From Incurvaria masculella (lineage: Eukaryota > Arthropoda > Insecta > Lepidoptera > Incurvariidae): a stretch of DNA of 64,000 nucleotides. The stretch lies in contig OX335643.1 of the NCBI GenBank assembly GCA_946894095.1, forward strand, positions 5,939,036 to 6,003,035, written 5' to 3'. Below the pieces are notes generated by a model. The model worked only from the letters and a program-made list of their open reading frames with translations. It was not told where the DNA came from and made no database searches. A program made the position numbers and the translations under genes. Below are positions 11,401 through 23,400 of this stretch, one piece after another. Each line of letters begins with the position of its first letter. The first letter of the stretch is position 1.

Positions 11401-14400
11401 GCAACGGCGACACGACGCCCGGGTGGGTACCTTTTCTTTTAAGTGACCGGACACGGATGGCTAATACCTCACCCACCATCATGATATTATTATTATTATT
11501 TTTAATGCGACCTGATATGGATGGCTAATATCACACAACTACCGTTATGATATTAGCCCAATACACCACATTCCCGAAGAAATTAGGTGCCATGCCAGGT
11601 TCCCTTTAAGAGCACGGCTACATTAAACTGGATAGAAAACACGGACAATTTTTCATTGCCGCTTTGACTATCGTTTCATCCAATGCGATGGTACCAACCT
11701 GGGCGGGCTTGAAACCTACCACCTAGTAGGGGAAGGGGGGGACCTACAGTTTTACATATATTCCGAACCATGCAGCTCGCATTCGTGACGAAATGCACTT
11801 ATCGAACTCGGAAAGAGAAAGACAGTGGTGCATGTCGGATTTGAACCCAGGCCTCTGGTACCTAGTCCAATCCCCGCGCCACTACGCTAAGAGCCACTCA
11901 CACCGCTCAAACTCATTAGCCTAACACACATCTTGGGAACTAGGTGCCATGTCAGGACCTTTCTTGTGACCGGCTATATTTAACTGGATGGCAACCACGC
12001 TTGGACCATCGTTCATTCAAACCTAGCAAGTAAATAAGTGAAAATCGAGCCAATAACGAGGAATCATTTAGTCGACTTTTACGACAAGTTAGGGAAATTT
12101 CACTGGGACCAATTGTATTCTTTTTACGTACCGGAACCCACAAAGCACTTTATCTCATCTGCTGGAATTCTTGAAAGCCCATTGCTCGCCGTAACCGGAT
12201 CTCTGTTCGATAGTGAAAACCCCATGACTTAATACCTGCTGGTTTATGAGATATTAACATTAAAATTTCATTGATTTGCCAAAATAATCGTAGCCTTAAG
12301 CCGGCGTGAAGTGGTTAACTTGGTTTACACTTGATTTTTCATTTCTATTGATTGCAAATTGTTTCAAAATAATGTACCTGGGCGTCTTTAGAATCCGAAA
12401 ACGAACTCTTAGTGCGAATTTTTTCATTGTTGTGTTAACATGCTGTATACACGTAAAACAGTAAGTATTTTCCTCCAGGGAGTTCACCGTGAACGCGATG
12501 GACGTGGAGGAGCTGCGGGCCTCCCAGCGGCGCTCCAAGCGCTGGAAGCAGGACAGCAAGGCGCGGCTGCAGCTGCCCATCGCCGCCGCCTCCGTCAGCG
12601 GCTCCGGCCAGGACTCCTCCGAGGACGACGAGGTACTCCCGTAGGGATGCACTCGCGCGCGGCCGATCTCACTCTGAAGCTGTACCTGCTGGATTTGTGC
12701 ATCACTCAGCCCTGGCTGTAGTGTGGCAGTTGGTGGGGAGTTTGGCCGAGTCCTAGTCGAGGTGGCGATAGGTGCTCGAGGGATTCATGGGCTCATCTTT
12801 AATAGAAACTATACTTCATTAATATAAAATTAAAATATTTTTCTTGTCGGGATTAAAGCTTGTAGAGTTTGAGATCAATTCTTGAACACCACTGGACATG
12901 GATAGCGATATCAACCTAACATTAGCCTAAGTTATTTAACTCGACATGGATAGCGAATACCGCCGTCAGGATATAAACCTAACATTACCCAAAGTTATTT
13001 AACTGGATATGGATAGCGAATACCGTCGTCACGATATAAACATAATAATAATAATAATAATAATATGCTTTATTGCTTCCATACACATAGGTACATGCAA
13101 GGGAGGATTTATTGCCGAAAGTCCATTTTCAAAGTTACTTTTTCGTACTAAGCAGGTACGTCGCTTATTCCAAGGAATGTGACATGTATGTATGTATAAT
13201 CGACCGTGAAGCAAGGATACATTAATTGAATAAAGAGCCCAGTGAAAAGAACTACTTTACGAATATACTGCAAGGCTGGACCCGAAAAAAAAAAGTATAT
13301 TTACTTAGTCAACCTAGGACTGGCTCTAGCGTCTGATGCCAAATACGATTTTGGTGATGATGGCATATGTTTCAATGTTCAATATTTGCAGACAATGTCC
13401 GCAACGCAGATGAAGCGTTAGATAAATGTATGTAGGTATAATCTTAAACACTGTGTTAGTAGGAGACATTCATTACGGGAGGAGGGACTGTAGGAGAATT
13501 CCAAATTATGGGTATACCGCCGGTGGCGAAATTGGTAGACGCAATACCCGCAAATGGTATGTTTTGCTGGTTCGGGTCCAGCCTTGCAGTATATCTGTAA
13601 AGTAGTTCTTTTTACTGGGCTCTTTCTTCAATTGATGTATCCTTGCTTCGCGGTCGATTATACATACATACATGTCACATTCATTAACCTAAGTTATTTA
13701 ACTGGACATGGATAGCGAATATCGCTGTCACGATATGAACCTAACATTACCCAAAGTTATTTAACTGGATATGGATAGCGAATACCGCCATCACGATATA
13801 AACATAACATTAGCCTAAGTTATTTAACTGAACATGGATAGCGAATACCGCCATCCCGATATAAACATAACATTAGCCTAAGTTATTTAACTTGACATGG
13901 ATAGCGAATACCGCTGTCACAATATAAACCTAACATTAGCCTAAGTTATTTAACTGGACATGGATAGCGAATACCGGCGTCACGGTATTAGCCTAAAATT
14001 AGCCTAAGTATTGAATAAGTTAAAATGATAATGTATCGCAGGTGTCGACGCCGAGCGGCGACAACGCGGAGCGCAACCCGCTATCCGGCTCATGTGAGTC
14101 TCTGGACACGGCAGGCCGCCGCGACAAGCTCCTCAGGTCCGCCTACGACAGCCTTAGCGGCGCCGAGCTCGACTCCACACTGCATGGTGAGAACGCCATT
14201 TTCTCATGCCAGGGTTCCTTGTATAATCACATTATTGTCCGTCTGACTGTCAATACCCTTTTTCTCAGGAATAGGTTGAGTTATCAAGTTAATCTGACTG
14301 GCCACCTGGCCACTGGCTACCGTCAGTGTATTATCACAAAAACAGTGGGTCGCCCTTCCTTACTTGATGTTCTAACATAATCATCCTGCATCCTGCACGC

Positions 14401-17400
14401 TTTTTACAGACTCTTTTTCGGAGGAGCTTCTCATTGACATCTACATATAAAATTCAGTTTGTAAGGAAACATCAAGGCGCCAGTCCTATTTGCTCTTGTC
14501 CAGTTTGTGTGCTTTTTTTATATTATTTGTGGTAAATATGGTTAATAACCTGCCCTGAGTTGCATTAACACATCAAGATTTCTCAAAATGCCCATTACGA
14601 GAAGCCTCTCAAATCTAATTATACAATTCTAAGTCTGTTAATCGAAAAGCCAAGTGAAGTATCTGATTTTACTGACTGTTTGGCAACTGTGGTACAGGCT
14701 CCTGCTCATAGTTTGTCAGACTAATTGCTGATAGTGTAAGAGAAAAAAAATCTATTCTTGCCGATTTTCCCCTATGCTCCGTGGTGATCGTATTGGATAG
14801 ATTAGAAAAAAAAACAATAAACAATAAATGAAAAAAATCATAATAACTACCCCCAGCTTTTCGGGTACATCCACAATAAACGTTGCAAATGTATAAATAT
14901 GTATATGTGCCGATAAAGGAGCATTCTTGACGTTTAGCCACGCTTTACAAAGCAAATTGTAAAGTGTATAAACAATTTGCAACAAGTGCTAGAAACCTGC
15001 AGCATGATGAACTGTGGCATGCATCGCAAGTTGCCGCGCCCCTAAACTAGGAGACGGATAGCCCTTTGTCCTGGCTGTATGGAGGTAGCAAAACACCCGC
15101 CCATGTAATATTGGAGTAGGAAGGTTGAACCCACTGCGAAGTTTGCAGCGAGACAGCACGCGCGTGGCATGTTTGCAAAAACAAACATGTTCGTTTTGCA
15201 GCACGACACAGGCAACATTCAAAATGAGAGACGATTTGTAGCTTTGTATAGCTTTTATTTACAAATTTGAAAATAATCCTCCGCTCTATGTCTACGGTAA
15301 CAAAAGACAGAATTAGTTTGACAGAGAATCGGATTTTTTTTATTATCTCTAAACTTGCACAATCAACATCTGGGATCGTCATAGCAGGGATGGATCCAAT
15401 GACGACGACTTTGCATAAACTGCATAAATCATCATCTGGCGATGAGGATATGGCAACAAATGCAGTATACAGTGCTGCTTTGGTGTGCGGTAAAGTGTGA
15501 TGTCTCTGTGCATGTTGCGTGCTGGTGCGGTGTGCGCCCCAGCACCTTCCCATACAAACGTAGTTTACTTATCATTTGAAAACCGCTGTTCCAATTCAAT
15601 TGATATTTAATATCTAATATCAGGCAACACATATCTGTGTCTGCACGCTATTATTTTGTTGAAAAATCTAAACAGAATCAAATTAAAGCAAAAATAAAAT
15701 CTTCATACTAATTTTGTTTTCTCTGTGGTATGACCCAGGATACATAGACCGAAAAAACAAAGACATGTAGACACATATATTTGTAGCCTAATTTTAGATA
15801 ACAAATTTCAAGAAAAATGGAACAGTGGTTTTCAAATTATGAGTAAACTACGTTTGTATAGGAGGCGATATTTTCTGATGCTTACGGGCCCACCTTAACT
15901 GTCAAAACTAGTTTAGTCCCAAGTCTTCTCCGCGCTAACTGTCGGCGTCCCCACAGCGGGCAACACGTCGCTCTCGTCGCAGCACATCCTGTCGGTGCGG
16001 TCGCCGCCGACGCCGCGGCCGGCGCCCGCGCCCGCGCCCGCGCCCTCCCCGCCGCCACGCTCGCCCGCCGTCGACGCGGAGACGGCGCGCAAGCGCGAGG
16101 AGCTCAACCGGCGCATCCGCGAGACGCGCCGCCAGCTCGCCAGCGTCACCGTACGTACCATACACCTGGCATAGCGCGCTGTGCTTGCAACACGAACAAA
16201 GCGTGGGAGTGAGCCGTCAACTGAACGTACCACTGCTGCGAGTTAAAGGGAGATGGGACACATCTGCCCAATGAGACCACTTTTGAAATTGTTATCAATA
16301 CATTGGAGCTCATGGAATGTGAATTGCTTTTTGTGAATTGTTTATGATTTCTCTATTTTTCGTTAAATAAATCATTTGTAGATCGTTTAGTGAACGGGGG
16401 TACAAATTACCGACCAAACCCTTTTTAGATGGTAAATAAGGGGTGACCCACAGATTTTTGTTGATCAAATTTCTTAACTTTTCCTTAATATTTGAAAGAT
16501 TTTAAGCGGCTCGTAGCCTAGTGGCGCGGGGACTGGCCTAGCGTACCAGAGGCCCGGGTTCAATACCGACATGCACCACTGTCTTTCTCTTTCCGAGGTC
16601 GATAAGTGCATTTCGTCACGAATGCAAGCTGCTCCATGGTTCGGAATTCATGTAAAACTGTAGGTCCCCTTCCCCTACTAGGTGGTAGGGTTTAAGACCG
16701 CCCGGGTTGGTGCCATCGCATTGGATGAAAAGATGGTCGAAGCGCCAATGCAAAATTGTCCGTGTTTTCCATCCAGTTCAATGTAGCCATGCTCATAAAG
16801 GGAATGTCCTGGCATGGCACCAAGTTCCTTCGGGAATGTGGTGTATTGGGCTAAATATCCATCCATGTCAGGTCGCATAAAAAAAAAAAAATTCAAACAT
16901 AACTTCAGATCATTATTTTGAAGCTACACAGCGATTTAGAAATTGTTTTGAGTATAAAAAGAAATTTAAGTACATTTTGTATGAAACGATTTTGGTCTCA
17001 TCTGTCAGTTGACTCTGTATGTCTTTACATTCTAAGCCTATGTATGGTACATACACAGGGGAGCCATCGCAGCACCATACTATTAACACCACACTAATTA
17101 TAATGGAGGAAGCTGAGTCTGTCTGCTATATTTGCACCCATCTAAATCCTGATGCAACGGCCAGTACAGAACATTTTGAAATGATTATTGGGATTGAAAA
17201 TAACAAAAACTTTTTTCTGATTATGATTTAGTAAAAATTGTGACTTTCCATGCAAAGTTATTAATTAATTTAGTGTTAAAAGAACCGAATGTTCCTTAAG
17301 AACAAGGGAACGTTGTTGCATGCATGGCTGACATCACACCTACTGTGACATAAGCCTAACATGCTGCGTGGGCTCTAGGTCTCTTGCCAAGACCTTCCTT

Positions 17401-20400
17401 ATCATGGTTACAACATAGCATCAAATTACACAATATGAAAACATACTTTTCCAAATTGAATATCACGGTAACTAGATATAAAACAAAAAATATTTCCTTT
17501 TTTGACTCAGAAAACCTTGAGGATTACGCTCCCGAAATGTATGTAGTGGCCTTTGCAACACTCTGTATATCTGTTGTGTTAAGATATACCCCTATTTTTA
17601 CTGTGTTAAGATGCACCACTTCTCTGCTATTCTAGGATGTGTTCTTATGTTTGCTAGGTTAATATGCATCCCTTTGTCAACACCCTTTACCAAGGGCAAA
17701 CTGAATTCTGAGTTTTCTGGTGCCGAATCTTTAGTTTCTCATAAAATTTCTTCAGCATAACTGTGATAGCTCAGAGACCCTCTGAATATCACCTCACCAT
17801 TCCTCTCTCTGTTTCTACGAATCCATATTTTAACCCAATAAAGCATGGGTGCAACGATTGAGATGTGTGTTTGACTATATTTGCACATTTTTAATTCCAC
17901 TAGTATTCGGAGCAGAGCAACCTCAAGTCAAGCCAGTCGACGACGGACCTGTCTTACTACCCGGAGAAGGGACCCAACTCACGGCCGAACCCCCAAAGCC
18001 GCACTAGGCCGGTGTCCATGGCAGTAACCAACAGTTCGAGGCCTTATGGTGAGTCGGCTATTAAAATAAAAAAAATGGATATCTTAAAAAGGAGATAAAA
18101 TGTTTACCGTGTTTTTAATAAAATTAAACTTTCTATCTGTTTAAATTGTCTCTTGTACTAACGAAATGTTAACTTGCTTTTTCCTAACCTCATGCATACC
18201 AGGAGCATTCGAAACTAACCCTTCTCTCTGTGCTGACGACCCGCTAGATAGTCTCAATTCAATTAACTTCTTTGATAGTCTCAATTATTCACAAAACGCC
18301 AACATGGATTACCGTAATAGAAATCCTTATGCCATTCCTGCCAATTTGAACCACCGACAAATACCAGAATATGGTGGAAAGAACTATTTAGACAGTTCTG
18401 TCGGGCCTTATGTTCCACCACATTCGAATATTCAGATGGGTACACAAAGTGACAAAAGAGCGAACATGCACTATACGCAGTATCAGAACAAGCCAATGGT
18501 GTTCAAGGAACAAAGATACCAAAAGACTGTCGATGAAAACTCAGCATCCTTGATGCATGTCGAAAAACCCAGTAAGCCACCATCTAAAGTATTCGACCGT
18601 CTATTTTCGTCAATGGACAATTCTGAAGTCAAATCTCACAGGGAAGCTCCTCCTATCGCACCTAAAAATTTCCACCTGAACTTGACAAAGTCGACTGAAG
18701 ATACTAGTAAACCACAACAAAAAGTGCAAAAACCGAACAGCTTTAGAAGCATCTTTAAAAATTATAAATCTTGCCCTGTTTCACCGGTTTCTGAAGAATG
18801 TAAGTGGGCTGATAAGATAGCCAAACAAAACGCTAGCGAGGCCGTTGGTCAGATTAACGAGCAAGGGAATATAATAGACCCAAAGAAAAGAAATTCGCTT
18901 AGTTTCTTTGTAGGTGTTAATGCAAACTCATTGCAAGATAATGGAAAGAGTATAGTAGACACAATTAAAAGTGATACTGAAAAGATGATTGCAGAAATAA
19001 CAAAAAAATATGGGAATCTAGATGACTATGATCCTAAGAAATCACAAATAGATGATTTGGATATGCAGCCAACTAAAGAAATTAATTACGAAAAGGAGGA
19101 CGGAAACTTCTCATCAGATTCCTTGGAAGATTGCAGTCTCAGTCAAGACGCTAGCTGCAAAAACAAATTATTCTCGAAAAAAGTTTGCAGAAAACACACT
19201 AAAAATAAGGGCTTACCTAGACGCAGTATATCCAATTATGAAATATGCTCTAAAGACGTTAAACCAGCAATCCCAGCAAAACCTTCTTTCATCACAAATC
19301 AAAAGAGCTCCACCCTACCTAGAAATATGCCTTCGAACTTGGACGATATTATGGATGAAGATTATAATACTAATCCCAGTGCTTCTATATATCGCTGCCA
19401 AAGTGTTTTGACAAAACGCTGTGTAACGCGCTCTAATGAATCAATTTTAAGTGACAACTCCAATGGTTCCAGCGTTTCTAATGAGATTTTTATGAAGTAT
19501 GGTAACCAAAGTGGTTTCCAACAAACCAAGATCTACGACAGCCAGTACAACATAAATGATTCTCAAAATTGCTCCTTTGAAAATCTTAACGATCCAGATC
19601 AAATTAATTTAGATAATCATCGCCATAGCAGTGCAAGTTTTTTCTTAAATCAAAGAAAGTATATGAAATCAAGTTGCAGTCAAGAATCAATACTTTCAGA
19701 CGAAACTTTTCTAGACCATGAAAATCAAGTACTTTCTCGAACCAACTGCAACTCATTAGAGAGTGTACTTTCTGATGAATCAGAATACACAAAGAGCGCC
19801 CCTCTGGAAATGCTGTTTGAGGGAACAAAAATTAAGCTTCCCAGACAAAGTACTCATGATAACACTGGAATGTGTATACCCCGAAATAGTAAGAGTTGTT
19901 ATGAATTTGATAACACTTCCAAAAGTTATGGATCTAGTCCAAATAATGCACCGTCTTTTTCTGGTTATATGTACAACAATTATATTGGGCAGCAAGTAAG
20001 CCCTAAATTTAGTGAAACTCCCATGACACGTTCCCAAAATTCTATGAAAATGCCTGCAAACAAAGTTTACGGTTTTGAAGTTCCTGCTCCTGTTTCAGAG
20101 TTAAATCCACAGAAAACAATGTCGAGATCTAAGAGTCTTTATGATTCTTCAACTAAAACACCCCATGCTAAAAATATAGCCTTCTTTATCGACGGGAATG
20201 ATATGAAGCCACCCATTCCTGAAAAGAAAAAATCTGATGAAATACCAAGGCTCAGTAAGAATGATTATAAGGCCAACACAAGTAAATCTCTTCAATCTAA
20301 GTGTGTTGATAAATATAAGTATGTTGCTGAAATGGAAGGATGTGATAAATCTATGATTAAGTCAAAAAGCTGTAGCTTTGAAGTTGTCTTAGAACCGGCA

Positions 20401-23400
20401 TCTAAACCAAACCCATTGAAATCATTGATGGAAAAAAGAAGTTCCCATGTTCAGAAAAATTTAGAAAAGTTTGAAGAGCAGATAAGAAAGAATACTCAAA
20501 CTAAGTTTAATAAGCATCAATCAAACAAAGACAAAACTAGTTCTGCTACTTCTAAGTATAATAATAATACTAAGAGTCTTGAGCGAGGGTCAGTGCCCAA
20601 GAACGGTAATTCCAAAATAACTATGGAATTTGTACCTCATAAACCTCCAAAACCTGTCAAGAGGACTTCATCTGTGAAACTAAATAATCGTTACAAAGCA
20701 AATTTAGAAAAGAATTCTGTGGGGTCTACAATTTCATCACTGTACAAAGCCAAACTAGATGGTTTGCCTAGTAAGATTTTTCCAGAAAGTTCCATGCCAA
20801 AGAAAGATGATAACTCTAATAAGTTGGACGAGACAAATGATAGTGCTGAAAAGACATTTGACGTCTTCGTAAAAGAAAAAGATGTAAATGAAAACAGATC
20901 AGAAATACAGATGGATAGTCTTGAAGTGTTGGCAAACCAACGATTGGAACGACTCAAACAAGTTAGTGTAGATTCATTGGAGATTTTAGACGTGGATAGT
21001 ACAGATAACTTTGCCAAAGATTCTTTAGACTATTATAACGGTAACGAGAATCAATCATATGTAAATGATGTAACCAAAAGAGATAATTCTGAGTTAAGTA
21101 TAGGAGCCAATATTGCACAAAAGCTACCTCAAAGCAGCCACAAACCCTTAAACTTAAGAAATGATAACATTGCACTAACAGCTGAATTGGAACAAGAAAT
21201 AAAGAAATTCAAATACATTGAGCGCAAAATAGAAATAATCAACAAACTCGTTGAAATGGAAGAGCGGAAGATTTTACAAGAAAAATGTTTTAAAGAATGG
21301 AGAATGAGGCCGTTAGAAGCGAATATCGATAATGGAAATGGAGTAGTGAAAGTTTTGTCTCGAAAATTTGAAAATTTAGCGATGAAGGAAACCCCTGTCT
21401 CAAACTTTACTTCACAGACTTTAGAGGAAGCCTGTGCAGACAAGGATTCTCGTGGCGAAGCGAAGGAGATCAAACGAAATCGAAGTCTTCCTGATATTTT
21501 AGATTCGGATCAAATAGGGGGGCTAGTTACGACATCAGGTAAAGACTTTCCCAATGAATGGGAAAACAATCCAGTGGACAATCAAAATACTATTAAACGT
21601 TCAGAAGAGTTAAGGAAAGAAGAGACACCTGAAGTTTTGACTTTAAACAATGCAATGCAGACTGCGGATACTGCAAAATCTGTTCAGAAATGTCTCCAAC
21701 AAAGAGTCTACAATGTTATGGTTATTCCAAAAACGGATATACATATTGACAGCGAAAATTACGAATCTTCAACCACCAGTTCGAGTTGTGCGAATTCCCC
21801 TAAACATTTGTCCATATTCGGAAGTGGCAAGTCCAAATCATCAACCATCTTGAGGCGCCCCATGATTCGCGGAAGCATCCCGAGGCCCTGTAATATGGGG
21901 CAAGATCATCGATCATCATACAATCCCGTGCTGCATAAGGTCCGGCCAGTGAATTCGGTTGTAGGGTCAAGCCTCAGGTGTCCAACTTCTGTGGCGGGTA
22001 GTGTATTGGCGAAGCGCATTCAGATGCAACCCCCCATCCAGTTTTCGAAATTTTCTTCAGTGTCAGGTGACTTTAAACTCTCGGCATGGTAACGTTGTTG
22101 TCGTATTGGTCGCTTTCGTTTTAGGCAATTAGGTTGTTTGTATTAACGAAAACATTAATTTGCCGATCTTTTAAGTTATCTAGTGATGTTTTGTGATCAT
22201 TGAAGAGGTTAGCCTAATTCGTAACCGTAATAGAGTTATATAATATTTTAATATGTTTCCTGTGTCTAAACTACGGCAGATTTGAACTTAGCATAAGAAT
22301 GTTAGTGCATTATCTTTCTTTAAAAGTAGATTGTTTGAAAGCACAGTATATTGGCGAAACCTTCTCATTTTCACAAACCATCATTAAGCCTTCTCATTAT
22401 TTCAGCTTTTTTTTTAATGTTACCAATGTTTTTGAAATCATCTTTCTTTTGCATTTCAATTGTATCATTGTTCAGTGTTGCATCTTTTTATGGTATAGTT
22501 GGTATAGAAGTGTTGGTTGAAAATTGTTATGTTAATAATAAAATTTCCAAAATATACCGACCATGCCATAACCATAAGAATAGAGAAGGGTACTTTTTCT
22601 TTATTCTTATGACCAAACAATAGCTGCACAACATATCGTGTTTCCATTCCATTTAATTGCCATCAACATCCTAGTCAATGCCTTAATACTACTCTTTTTT
22701 ATGCAAAAAAAAACCTGGTTAGAAGATTAAAGAAAATATATTTATGTTTTGGTAGCCATATCTAACGTCATGCAACATTAAAGGGAATAATTCAATTTGT
22801 TCTGACATATAAGGCCCTATGTTCCTTTCAACTTAAGTCAATCTGGTGTGTGTGATTTCAAAAACAAATCAACTAGTCAGTTAGATAAACAAACAATATC
22901 CGCGCTTACTATGAGACCCGTTGCTTCTCAACATAGTCGCAGACGTGTTTGAGGGTTCGTGTGGGTGGGAATTGAACGCATTTCGGGAGCACATTGCGCG
23001 CGGTGGCGATGTTTGGACTGGATATCGACGTGAAGTCAGCTTCCTATACGATTATATGCACACTTTTTCTTTGCGGGGTCGAGTAGCGATAAAAACCACA
23101 TGCAATTTCTCCTTGACCAACAGTTTGGTATAAAAGTTATAAAAAAAGCTTGTGCAGCTAGTGTTCATCGTATAGCCGATGCATGCGTTGTGTCGTGCCC
23201 GTGCACGTTTGACCTTGCCTGACCCGGCGGGCAGCGGCGAGCCGGAGCCACCTGTCTCCGCAGTACCCCGAGGACGACGCCGCGGGCATGCGCCGCGCTA
23301 TCTCGTTGTCCGACCTGGCCGTGAAGCCCTCGCCGGCGCCGAGGACGCAGGTCCAGGGTGAGTGGGTGGTGGGGAACGGTGGCGGCGAATGGGGGTTGTT

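Noticed and set aside
12440..12478. ATG-led frame entering exon 8 in a different frame
   Set aside because: That frame gives low-complexity protein, and exon 7 phase fixes the frame that reads [12 protein letters not shown].
15047..15553. 168-codon minus-strand open frame
   Set aside because: No recognisable motif, no promoter or splice context, biased towards residues expected from AT-rich DNA; lies in Wdr62 intron 9.
18166..18202. ATG upstream of the giant exon as an independent gene start
   Set aside because: It lies in the intron before a good acceptor (ATACCAG). Phases to exon 11 match exactly, so the region is an internal exon.
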